A stretch of 64,000 nucleotides of DNA from Scatophagus argus (Eukaryota; Chordata; Actinopteri; Scatophagidae). This document shows, piece by piece, positions 13,901-25,028 of the stretch (the first letter of the stretch is position 1; the number at the start of each line of letters is the position of its first letter). Under the pieces are notes generated by a model. The model was given only the letters and a program-made list of their open reading frames with translations, was not told where the DNA came from and ran no database searches. The DNA lies in assembly GCF_020382885.2 (NCBI RefSeq), contig NC_058502.1, positions 7,449,501 to 7,513,500 of the forward strand. Reading direction: 5' to 3'. The translations under genes and the position numbers were made by a program.

Positions 13901-16415
13901 CGGCTCACTGGCACACTTGTCATGTGATCCATCATTAATGTTATTAGTAGCACATGTGCTTTTCCTTCTGAGAAACAGGCCTACCCCATGTACAGAAAAA
14001 AACAGAAGTTTCTTACATTTCAGCAACTGCTCATTGACAGTAAGTGCCATCATCAAGCCAGTGAGGAGACACATCTGCTTCTAACGCCCTGCATTGTGTT
14101 AACAAACACCTGTACAAACACACTACTGCGAGCAAACGAACTGAGGGACCCACCGACAAAAAGACTCCTGGCACTGACAACCTTTTCCATATAATACTGC
14201 CTTTTTAAAGTACAGGACAGAGAGCTGAATTTTGATACGATCCATAATTTGATATAAAAGAGGAGTTAAAAAATGTGCCACAAATCACAGAGCAAATGGG
14301 GCCACAACTGTTCCCAACCACCTCCATCGCTCGCATGCTTTCGTTTTTCTTTTTTCAACATATTGTTTTCTGTTGTTGCTTTTTTAATCGCAGGCTTTAT
14401 ATTTGACATTTTCCTACTTCAAGGTACATCTTCAGTTATTTTCAGATCATCCACAGTCACCCAACAGACCCCTGAAAATCAGTCACACAAACAATGTGAA
14501 TGTGGCAACACACAAAGAGTACTCCTATATATTACAGAAGTCTTGTCCAGCATTATTAGTATTATTTTTTTTATTCCAAGGACATTTCCTGATCAATGAA
14601 GGGCAACGTTGCCCGAGTCAACTTCTCGCCCGGTGTCATCTCATCTGAGATACCGTGCATGCACTCTGCTACACACTGAGCTATTCCAAGCCGTTAAACA
14701 TCTGTGGTCTTACCAAGGGAACGACAGAACTGATAAGCGGAGCTAAGTATAGCTCTAATGATAGGCCACATACAGGGAGAGAGCAGGGCAAGGAGGATCA
14801 GAGAAAAGTCAATGTCAAATCAAGTCTCTAGGCTCCACACACACACACACAAGCGAATATATGCACAAAACTATAACCACAACGGATTTTCCTGCATGAT
14901 CTCACGTCTGGGCATTTTAAATACTCGGCTATTAAATCCCTCATTTGATTTTGAATAGCCTGTCGGGTGGAGTGTGTGTGTGTGTGTGTGTAAACAAAGA
15001 CAAAATAGAGGGGGAAAACAAGAATGAGAGACAAAAATGCCATGTCCATGTTGTTCCAACGAATGAGATCATAAAGAAATGACAATATGCAGTAACAACG
15101 CACACAGCAGAAAAGATGACTGGAGACAGCTCATGTCTGAAGGGTTGTTAAATACACACCTTGCCCTACACGGATTCCCTCTGTCTGTTCTGGCATTGTC
15201 ATACAAATGACTCACCACTCTGCATCATTAAAGCACACCTGAAGATCTTATCTTATCTTATCTGTCTCTAAAGGTTGCCCTTAAGGCTTATTACAGCATC
15301 TCACAATGACTACTACACGCAGAGAAATGTGTATAATGTGTACGCAAAGTTAGATTACAAAAGACACTGAAGCTGATGGTCAGGGCACACACGAAGACAG
15401 GCAGGCAACAGGCAGACAGTCTGGAAAAACAAATCACATAATGAACTGCAGTTTGGGGGGGTCCTGAAGAGGCAGGCAGGCGCACAGTGGAGACACTCAG
15501 CTGTTGTTGGGGGGGAAGCAGATTGTAAACACACCCTCAGCCAAGGTGGCGCTGCAGGACTTATGCCAACAGGTGTCTGAGGAACACACACGTGGATTTG
15601 CATGTGTGTGTGTGTTAATGCAACCCCACCCAAACACTGGAACACCAGAGTGTCCTTCTCACTTACACTGAGGGCAATCAGTCATGCCTTATCCTAATGT
15701 GTGCTGGCACACAGATGCCATGGAGCTCACACTGTCTGGGCTGTAATAGATCACAGCCTAAAATGGCACACACACACACACACACACACACACTTATGAG
15801 ACATGACTGACAGGAACTTCAGTTGTGGTATAAAAATATGCACTGCGCTGGTATAAAACCTCTGGTTAAATGTGACATCCTGTCTGAGCAGAGCAGAAAG
15901 GCACCGTGAGTCATCTTTAGCCACCTGACATCTACACGTGTGTCTCAAACAAGGCAAGAGTCCACCGTGTGACATGATGAGACGCTTGTCAAGCAGAGAC
16001 ACATTTTTCCAATTTATCCACAATCAGAACGCACTGTTTCTCAGTTCTGTTGTATAATGAGTTACTTTTTATATGCTTATTACATAAAGGCCTGGCCATC
16101 CTCATTCATGACTCTTTGCAGGCCATGTTATGACTGCGGGGGGTGATGCTGTGACGTTAGAAAACATGGCTTCTCTTCTGCCTCACCGGGCAGCACAGGG
16201 GAAAAACTACAAACAACCTCATAAACAGTACAGGCTGGTTTGCGTTATCTTCAACACTATATTTACACAGTGTACACACACCCAACCAGAGAAATAAGGA
16301 GATTTGAAACAGTATAAAAGGTACCTAGTGCTACTAACACAGTAATTTCCACTGGCTTCCCATCATTTCAGTCACTTACATAAGCCGAAAAACGTACAGT
16401 ATGATATGCACTTAC
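4996..16415 (-). other. ccser2 5' intron
   Basis: About 11 kb between the coding exon acceptor at 4996 and a putative non-coding exon donor at 16415. I see no coding exon on either strand. It holds small simple repeats: a TG run near 6752-6768, a 15-bp unit repeated 2.5 times at 7451-7488, a CA run near 7755-7771, TG/AC runs near 14838-14852 and 14972-14991, a TTATC triplet repeat near 15248, and a CA run at 15767-15795. Regulatory elements may exist but cannot be recognised by eye. Confidence 0.5.
7451..7488. repeat. 15-bp tandem repeat, 2.5 copies
   Basis: The unit CAGTCCAGGAAGACA occurs twice in full, followed by CAGTCCAG, with no mismatches. It lies in the ccser2 5' intron. Perfect copies suggest a recent local duplication. 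No function is implied. Confidence 0.85.
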
Positions 16416-17150
16416 CTGAATTACGCCGTTAAAATCATATTTACAGCCTCAACGACGGGTCAGCACACAGTCCGCTTGTTCAACTGTCTTGTAAATAACC
16501 ACACGCTGTAAAGTGAGCAGCCAAGTAGGTGCAGCCTTTCACTTTCCGTTTAAAAACAGTCCCTCTGCGTTAAGAACCATTCACAAAGTGCCAGCTAACC
16601 CATAGCCAACAGTCCTCACGTTACACAAGTTCAATGAAAAGCCCTGCGCTTCATATACCGTAACATCAAATCTGCTCTGTCACCCAGTCAACTGCACTGA
16701 GTCCTGAAGGTTACACTTAAGACGAGCCGAGTAGAAAATAAAAGCGCAAAATGCTGGGAATTCCGCGCATTTCCACGAAGTAGCTTACTTCCACTTCACT
16801 GTTGAAAATAGCCCGAAGCTACTGTGTGACAGAGCCGTTAGTTTAAAGTGTCAGCACCGACCAACTGATGATAGCGAGCGTTATCGCCGAGGTTGGAAGA
16901 GAGACTGAGAGAGAGAAAAAAACACACAGTCCGTAAACGCAACGGCCGAACGTAAACAAAATCCAACCACGTAAATGTTGTGAAACCCTTCAAAAGTACA
17001 AAACGACGGCTTGTCTTGTAAACAAACGGGGAAAACCACACGGTACCGACTGACTTCCCAAAGCAGTTTATCACTCCGGCATCGTCCGCTCGTTTCCAGC
17101 TGGGCGGGGCTTGTAGATGTCACCTGGGTCTCAAAGGGTGACACTGTAAG
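16416..17150 (-). promoter_or_regulatory. putative ccser2 promoter and non-coding first exon
   Basis: This segment is locally richer in CG dinucleotides than its flanks, notably at 16.73-17.10 kb. On the minus strand a good donor (AATTCAG then GTAAGT) ends a possible exon at 16416. No convincing coding start precedes it, and the next minus-strand exon is the ccser2 coding exon at 4995, so this is best read as the 5' UTR exon and promoter of ccser2. Transcript data would be needed to fix the start. Confidence 0.45.
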
Positions 17151-17554
17151 CTAACTTCGAAGAGCTTCTTTGCCGACATCTGCACTGTGTTTAGACGTCG
17201 TTTCGGTGTGTGTGTGTGTGTGTGTGTGTGTGTAGCTAATCTACGCTCTCTGGACGTAAACTAACGTTAGTTTGTACCGTGGACGTCCCATTTAGTTAAT
17301 CAGACTATCTACTGGACGATCAACCAAACTGCTAGTGAAGTTTTCACAACTTGACACTTGAACTATTCATGACTAGTTCAGCTTTGTTTTCCCTGATCTT
17401 CCATGTACACCTATTATAGTAAGATCATCCAGCAGGAGACATTGCTATGCTGATGTAAAGTTTATTTTGTTGCACAAAAGCATGGCTGCCTTATTAATTT
17501 GTTCTGTTTTTACAGTCACATTATCAGGGAAGGATCACCCCACATGGCCGCTGG

Positions 17555-17785
17555 GGCAAAAATTCAAGGATTTCAAGGAGCTTTATTGTCATATCACACA
17601 TGTAGGAACATGAGGTGGAACGAAATTAGTTTCCCTGGTCCCGGTATAAGCCCAAAACCTACAATACTAATGCTATAAATATAACAACAACCAGAATAAA
17701 AGATATAAGCAGTGAACAGGGACCAGATGGCAACAGTATTTACAGCAGTATTGCAGAGTTGTACAAATGAGATGAGTCAAGTAAT
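17555..17785. repeat. dispersed repeat, copy 1
   Basis: It begins with an AAGGATTTCAAGGAGC-type stretch and contains AGCTTTATTGTCAT and GAACATGAGGTGGAACGAAA. A clearly related copy lies at about 55521-55752 in an ecd intron, in the same orientation, with only scattered mismatches and small gaps. This type of sequence is common in teleost genomes. I cannot assign the family name. Confidence 0.8.
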
Positions 17786-18280
17786 AAAATGATCTCTCTG
17801 CCCCAGCGGGCTCCTGTTTGTGGTCTCAGGGACCTGCAGCAAACACTTACTTTACCAAAATCCTAGACACACTTTTTCCAACGATATATTTATTTGACTA
17901 GTTACAACTTAACGTTTCTTATTATGTTTTCCCTCAATTTAATATTCTGGGCTTCCTCCAAAGATGTGTAAAGCATGGTTCCAATGCAAGAGGAAATTGA
18001 GTTAAGAAGCCCACTTTAAAGCCAGCAGTTTTCAAAAAAAAAATATGGTGACTCCTTGTAGGAGAAAAAACAGTCAACAGACTGACAGAAAATTGATTGT
18101 GATTTAGGATTCAGGATTACGATTCAGAATGTGTGCCTGTCGTTCAGTGAGGATGTTATTGAGCACCACAACCAGCAGAGGGCAGCCTTTCCCCTCTTGC
18201 TGACTCACAGGCGTCCTTCTCCTATGCACATCAGGTTTGATTTATCTTTAGGTGCGTGTTTGCTTGTGTAAGTCTGTGAG

Positions 18281-18302
18281 TGTGTGTGTGTGTGTGTGTG
18301 TG
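18281..18302. repeat. GT microsatellite
   Basis: An uninterrupted GT dinucleotide run just upstream of the probable first exon of the SPARC-family gene. Confidence 0.9.
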
Positions 18303-18599
18303 AAATAAAAGGTAAATTTGAATGTGAGACAGAGAGAGTTGAGTGAAAAGGTGTGAAGAAGTATGACCATATGTTCCCTCTGGCTTGTAAATCTTCCCGT
18401 GGACCAAAGCCAACTTCAGTGAAAACCACTTCACCTCCCAAAATAACTAATCCCATCTCTCTTTGTCTTTTACCCTCACTTTGTCTCAGTAAGTAGAGCT
18501 CTTCTGAACATTTTCCACCTAAGCAACACTGAAGTGGACAGGGTCTTAAAGTAACACTGTAGTTTGAACACCTGTATCCTCCACTGTGATCAGCGAGGG

Positions 18600-19837
18600 G
18601 GCGAATGTGAAGGGAAGAGTCAGACACACAGGGAAGAGCAGAGAGGAGGGGTTGGATAAAGCAAGAAAAAAGATGGAAAGAAAAACCGCTGAAGAGAGCT
18701 GTAAAAACAAAACACCCTGAGCGGAGGTAGTGAGACAGAGAGGAAAAAGGTATCTGGCAACAAGGAAAAGAAGGAGAACAACAGAGGAAAGTTGTGACAG
18801 AGGTAAGTTTTTTTTAAGGCAACCAAGGGGATAGAAAATGACTCAAATAGCCTCCTCAACCAAAAGCTGGATGTCCTGTTAGTGTAATTCAACCCTCCTT
18901 TTCCTCTCTGATGGAAAATGATTGTTTTCTTGAGACTCAGTGAGCTGCATTGTTTCCGGCTACATTACGGGAATGGCTGCAAAGAGAGCATTAGTGGGTA
19001 AATGACACCAGGGAAGAAAGAAGTAAAAAATAAAATATGCATCTATTAAGGAAGCAGGATGTGGGTAAACTGAACAGCTATATTTGTTTCCTGGGTTTTG
19101 AATGCAATTGATATAAAAAAAAAATGTAAAGGTAGAGTATGGTGCTGCTGGAAATATGTACAGAAATGTTTTTTGGTTTTTTTGCTCATCCACAGCTGTG
19201 TTTGCAAGATCTTAGTCTAATATTTTCCTTCTGCAGGAGACTTTTCCTCTTGTATTCCACTTGATGTTTTGACCATGAACTCAAGCTTCACGTTTGCCTT
19301 GTTTCTGCTGCTGGCTTTTCACACATGTACAGCCGTGGTGAGTCTAACATGTCATATTTGGATGCGGATGTGACACCTGTAATATTGTCTTGCAAACAAC
19401 ACACCTTAATAACATACGCACACACCTGTTTTCTGTTCAACTCACCAGATTGTTTTGTGTTACGTGTTAAAACAGCAATTCCTGAGTTATGAAACGGTGG
19501 CTCCAGTATTTTGGGTCAGCGTTGCACCTGTTTCCCATCTGAACAGGGAAAGTTTTGAGGGCAGATGTGGACCTGGCAGTGACTACAAAGTTTGGAGAAA
19601 TTTAAGTGTGGAACTGGGGCACGAAAGGGTAGATGGATGTGATGTCTACAACGCACACCATTTTGCAATTTCTTTTAATCATTTACACTACGCGGTCTTC
19701 ACTGAGTTGACATTGTTCTAATCAAAAGCCTCAGCACCATACTGATAAAAACAGACATTTCTGCCAGGGGACACATTATGATCCAAAGTTTAAGGCTTTA
19801 CACTGACAGATAAGTTTAGTGCATGCCTCTGGAACTG

Positions 19838-19878
<41 letters not shown>

Positions 19879-22800
19879 AGGGAGGCAGAGCCCAGCGCAA
19901 ACAAAGACAAGCTGAGGAGAGCCTGAGACCATACATTGGCAGAGTAGAACCAGGTAAGACTTGTGTGCTGTTCAGGTACAGCAGAAGAAGCCGTTTTCTG
20001 ACCGCATGTCGGTTATGCAGCTCTTACTAACAGAGTAAGTTCAGTTCAGTTTCAGGTTGTTTGCTCGAAGTGAAAAAAAAAGCATTAAGTGGCTGCAGTG
20101 ATTTTTTTTCCACATGAAGTGATTAAAATATGTAGCTGATAAACTGCCAAGTCACCATCTAAAACTGGCAGAGATGACAGAGAGCACATTCCCATTTTAG
20201 CTCACAAATGCGTTTTGAATTGAATGTCTAGCATTGATTGTAACGTGCCTGTCACACCATTCATTTACCTGACTTTTTCCTCTTACTGTTTCTTCCATCC
20301 ACCACTCACTGTGTCATTTCATTGTCTTAAATAGACCCTATGAGACATTTTATATGATGCTCTCATCCAAGACAGCTGTAATCAGCGCTGAAAGCTGAAA
20401 AAGTGCTCATCAGAACGGGCTTGTAATCAGGCTAAGAAAACACACGTGTCAAACAAGGGAACAGGAGAAACACACTGCAGCGAGGTTGTTCCTTCATGTT
20501 TCAGAAAAGCTTTGTGAGCTGCTGAAATGTCACAGTCCAGTGGGATCTTGGTGCCAGGTAGTTGAGGAAAATGGAGTCCTTGTCCCCAAGTGTGTTTGTC
20601 CTCAGTCGTGTCCAAGGTAAACACCTCATGGCATTCAAACCGAGTAACAATCTATCTGGGATTTTGATCATTTTCCATTTGAGCAAATGTATTGAATTGT
20701 CCTGTCTTGATATAAAGTTGATTATTTACTTTCTTTGCATTTGTTAATACCCTTATAAAACTAAAAAAAAAAAAAAGAGGCTTTGGGATGAAATCATGAA
20801 GTACAGCAGTTTATTTAATCCAGATGTGCACACTGTATAATCCATCTTCAGATATGTAGTTTTTCAAAATGGCACTGACTCATGTAATCAGGCAGAGGGC
20901 ACCAGTGTGCAGCGTTCTGGGAAGGACCTATGGGAATGAGTGTTTGCTCCATAAAGAAGCTTGCAGAAAGGGACGCCGCATTGGGCTGGCTCACACAGGA
21001 CCCTGTCTGGGTAAACACACAACACATTAGATACTGCACACAATTTCCACTGTGCAGGGCAGCCTGCCAAATCAGCTCTGTTATCCTTCTCGATCAGTCC
21101 CCGAGGCTAAATGCACTGAGGAGGAATTAAGCCAGTTTCCATATCGTCTCCTGGACTGGTTTCTGCTGCTAAGTCGTATGGGAGAGTCCCACGCACCTGT
21201 GGCCCCGCCCCAGAGCTGCCTCAGCCACGCCCAGAGGACACAACTTGCCCAGGTAACACAAGCGTCGCACAGCCTGAGCAGCAGACTGACAGACGCTAAT
21301 AGTCTGCATCCAAAGGGAGCAATTTCAAACATGGTTTATGATCAGCAATGACTTCACCTAATGATGCAAATGAAATCCATATCAATATCCACAACAAACT
21401 GGAGCGCTAGAGAAGCTATAGCCGGAAGACAAAGATACCAAGGGATCATTTTCACTCCCACTCAACATAAAACTGTTTCTGACACCAGACGCCATCATCG
21501 TGCAAGTATAGGAATCGTGCTTCTTGGATTGCCTCGAGAGAAATCGATGTTAACAACCTACTTTAAGTGGGATGTAGGTTGTGTGGCTTGTGGTGTGCTC
21601 ATCCACAGAATGAGACAGCGGCTCTCAAGAAAAGCATGTATAAATAGGATTAGGTCAATAAGCACTAAATTATTCAATAAGATGGTGAATGGAGGGATAA
21701 CTTAATATCCTCCCTCCAGACAACTGGCCTCAAATGAATTAAAAGAAGACTCATGCATTATTTTTATGTGAAAAATGATACACAGTGTTTCCAAATGAAA
21801 CCATTTGTGTGACTTAAATCTCCAACACTATATGTATTATTCTTAGAATAAAGTTTTTATTTCTTTCATCAATGTTAACAATAGCACATGTAGAAAAGGA
21901 CTTTTTGTACATGCTAGCAGGTCTGTGAAGCTAGCGGTATGCAAACATTAGCACGCTAAGATGCTCACAGTGACAACGCATTTACCATACGTTTACTGTC
22001 TTCACCATATTAGTTTGGTTGTGTGTGGGAGAAATTAAAAATTTGACCTGATGACCTGGTGGTCCAATACTGAACAGAGACTTTAATGACACTGTATTCT
22101 TTATACATAGAATGCTTTGCTACAACAGCTTCCACTCTTCTGTGAAGGTTTTCCACAACATGTTGGAGTGTTTCTGTGGAACTTTTTGCCCATTCATGCA
22201 GTAGAGCATTTGTGAGGTCACACACTGATGTTGGACCAAAAGGCCTGGCTCACAATATCTGTTCCAGTTCATCCCAAAGACGTTGGATGGGGTTGAGGTC
22301 AGGGCTCTGTGTGGACCAGTCAAGTTCTTCCACACCGAACTCATCCAGCCATGTCTTTATGGAGCTTTGTGCACTGGGACACAGACATGCTGGAATAGAA
22401 AAGGGCCTTCAACAAACTGTTGCCACAAGGTTGGAAGCATAGCATTGTCCAACATGTCTTGGTATGCTGAAGCATTAAGATTTCCCTTCACTGGACGTAA
22501 AGGACCAAGCCCAAAGTCTGAAAAACAGCCCCCTAAAGTGGTGTGTCAGTGTACTTTTGTCTGTATAGTGTAGATAGTCAGGGGATTACTGGAGAACTTG
22601 AGTGCCTGAACCAAATTTTATAGCAATTGTTCAAATGGTTGAGATATTCAGGACCAAGGTGGTGGAACAACAGACAGATCCATGCCACAAGCATTGCTAA
22701 CAGTGCATGGTTATTTTATATAGTGCAATATAAATTAAAGAACAGTCTGAACAGTCTGCTTCTTTATCACCCTTACTGTTACCACTTTTCCTTTTTCTCT

Positions 22801-25028
22801 TTAGCAAAGATTTACCACACTGGACAGGAACAAAGATGGCAAGCTGAGCCACAGAGACCTGAGGAAGCTGCGTTACAAGAGGATGCCACTGGAGCATTGT
22901 GCCACTCCATTCTTTCAGTCAGTCCCACCTCCAGGAACTAATGCCACAGGCAATTAATTCAGTACTGGCTTGCTTGTTCTTGAACGTCAGACATACATAT
23001 CATCATAACATGCCATAAACTAATGACCCTTGATTCATTTTTAACGTTGCATGTAGTAGCGTGGGAGGGGAGAAACATTTATTGCATGGCGTATTTGATA
23101 AGCAGGTACCATAAGGAGACTTAGTGGTCGATGAGGTAAACACAGCGCTGCACATGATGTTCACATCACCGTCACCTTATGGCACACAAAGATTCATAAT
23201 GTGAACCTTCTGTCCCTTGCAATATGTTATTTTTCAGCTAATTATTGAAACACCAAGGGTTAAAAATGTCACACCGCGATGCATTTCGCCTCCGCTCTGT
23301 AACCAAGTTGCACCTCCCACCATGCTGTTCTCTCTGCACGCCATCTATCCATTCATCCTCCATGCCAATCCCCTCTTCCTGTGTCCTCCTCCCCTCCGAT
23401 CTCATGGCCACACCATCTCTCCATCATCTTACTCCTCCTTCACACTGAAGCACTTCTCCCCCCCCTCTCTCTCTCTGTGCTCCATACTTTCCTTTCATCT
23501 TTCCTACAAATATACTTATCCTCAGCCTCCCTCTCCATCAACTGCTTCTTTGTTTTCGTTTGTCTCATTCTTTCACTCTTCAATCACTTCTCTTTTCTCT
23601 ACCATCCATTCTCCCACCCAACCCCCTTTTCTCTGCCAGTCTGCAGTGACAGGTTTTGTGGGAGTAGGGCTGGCTGTGTCAATGTCAAGCCATTCCCAGC
23701 AATGATAATGTTTATTACCCGCTGTGTCTCCCGCTGCCCATGGATTAACACAAATTGAAGGAGTACCCTTCAGAGATAACGCTGCAGGGTGAACTGAAAG
23801 ACAGTGGCTGTGGAAGAGCCCCAGCGCAGCTCTTTCCACACCTCTGGATACATCTTTATACCATCTCTGTGTGTATTTGCACAAATCTGCCTTTTTGTGC
23901 GTGGACTCATTGGAGTATGAGTGAATGTGTGTGTTTGCTGAGTTGTCTGCTGGTGCCATGTGATGAGGTCAGTGTGTGTTGTACTGTGCTGTGTTTGCAG
24001 GTCATGTGACCGTAACAAGAACATGAAGGTGACCCTGCGAGAGTGGACTGCCTGTGTGGTGGATCGCTCCGAGACCTGGTTTTACCATTTCATGTGTTAG
24101 TCACATCTTTTGCACAATGTTGCTGTACTTCCTCACATACAAAAATTGGAGGCTATTGCTTACTTAAAGCCTCTTTTACTGTAATCAAAAGTCCAGATTA
24201 AAAGTAGTCTGCTGTGTTTTAGGCGTCTGAAGAAGAGCAAAGATTTTTCTTCTTCCAGCCAACTAGGATATTTCATGATACATGTTTTTCCACAATTATC
24301 CCATCCATTTTACTACAAGAGTCCGGTCTGAAACATTGGCCTTCTGCTTTAGAAAATATTTTCCTGGATTAAAATCATTCACTAAACGGGAATTCTGGCA
24401 CATACAAAAGCTTGGTGGACTTCTGAGAGGAGGATTAAAAACAGAATGGTCAAAGTCGATGCTGTGGCAGAGGCCAGGGTTTTATTTTCCCTGACTTTGA
24501 CCTCCCCTTGACTACAGTGAGCTGTTTTCACAGGCTTAATAGTACTCATCATGATTCATACAATGACTTGAATGTGAATAATTTGAATTTGAAGAAATAT
24601 CTTTCTAATACTGAGAACTTAAATCTGATTTTGTGAACCCTGAATATATAAATAAACAGGACATTCAGTTTTGGGAATAGCATTACTTGATATTAACTGT
24701 TAAAATTCATTTCGTAAATCAGTTTCACCTTAAAGTATTCAGTAGGGATTCACAATTGTTTTAACAACAATGTATTTAGTTTCTTATAAAATTCAAATCT
24801 CCATTCATTTGCTTCCATGGAGAAATCTTTACTATAACTGAAATTCTGTAGACGTTAACTGACAATTTGCAGCAATCAGCAGTTCAAAGTTATCATTGAT
24901 TCCTTACATTTTTAGCATTGTTAATTTTTTAAAAACATTTCTTTTGTCTCACTTATATCACGGGCCGTTTCAAACCAAAATGATTTGTTTTTTGTTTTAT
25001 CTGCAGCGATGAGAATGGGCTCCCGTAA
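18600..25028 (+). CDS. SPARC-family secreted matricellular protein (short SPARC-like, 242 aa)
   Basis: The gene is rebuilt from eight coding exons: 19275-19337, 19881-19953, 20505-20616, 20913-21010, 21098-21252, 22805-22917, 24001-24093 and 25007-25028. Together they make 729 nt, 242 residues plus stop, with every phase consistent. Likely 5' UTR exons end at 18802 and begin at 19237. Residues 1-21 are a signal peptide. Residues 22-45 are a short basic linker where SPARC has an acidic domain. Residues 46-115 form a follistatin-like/Kazal module with ten cysteines, including KCVCPQSC and RTYGNECLLH. Residues 116-242 form the EC domain: a helix with FPYRLLDWFLLL, EF-hand 1 at 174-185 (D-N-D-G-D), the MPLEHC motif, and EF-hand 2 at 208-219. 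The end IDENGLP resembles the SPARCL1 tail. It probably binds calcium and extracellular matrix. SPARC, SPARCL1 and a separate SPARC-like copy are the alternatives; I favour the last. Confidence 0.85.
18620..18802 (+). promoter_or_regulatory. putative non-coding first exon of the SPARC-family gene
   Basis: A purine-rich stretch ends in GACAGAG followed by GTAAGTTT, a strong donor. The next acceptor (CTTCTGCAG) ends at 19236 and leads to the exon carrying the start codon at 19275. The start of this exon is unknown; it may begin anywhere in the region from about 18.6 kb. Confidence 0.4.
19839..19876 (+). repeat. (TG)19 repeat forming the 3' splice site tract of SPARC-family coding exon 2
   Basis: Nineteen TG units run directly into TCAG, the acceptor of the exon at 19881-19953. 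There is no separate pyrimidine tract, so the TG repeat occupies the position where one normally sits. Confidence 0.9.
21900..22700. mobile_element. old interspersed repeat with nested Tc1/mariner-like fragment
   Basis: The outer parts (about 21905-21995 and 22560-22700) carry stretches such as GCACGCTAAGATGCTCACAG and GGTTGAGATATTCAGGACCA, which resemble very common teleost dispersed repeats. Between them lies a degenerate Tc1-like transposase segment. The block lies wholly inside the intron between SPARC-family exons 21098-21252 and 22805-22917. Exact ends and terminal repeats were not resolved. Confidence 0.55.
22040..22545 (-). pseudogene. degenerate Tc1-like transposase fragment
   Basis: Minus-strand frames encode a recognisable C-terminal Tc1/mariner DDE transposase segment. 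The signature around the last catalytic acidic residue is readable as SPDLNPIQRLWDELE when two frames are combined, followed by a helix-rich tail. The frame is broken by shifts and stops, and the N-terminal part is missing, so it is inactive. It sits in an intron of the SPARC-family gene on the opposite strand. Confidence 0.75.

Larger units (their letters stand above)
17151..18600. other. intergenic region between ccser2 and the SPARC-family gene
   Basis: This gap separates two divergent genes. It holds a GT microsatellite at 17206-17233, a dispersed repeat at about 17555-17785, and a GT run at about 18281-18302. No coding exon was recognised. Confidence 0.5.

Noticed and set aside
23217-23758. 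plus-strand ORFs rich in Ser/Pro/His
   Set aside because: They lie inside a SPARC-family intron with a CT-rich sequence; the true exon follows at 24001.
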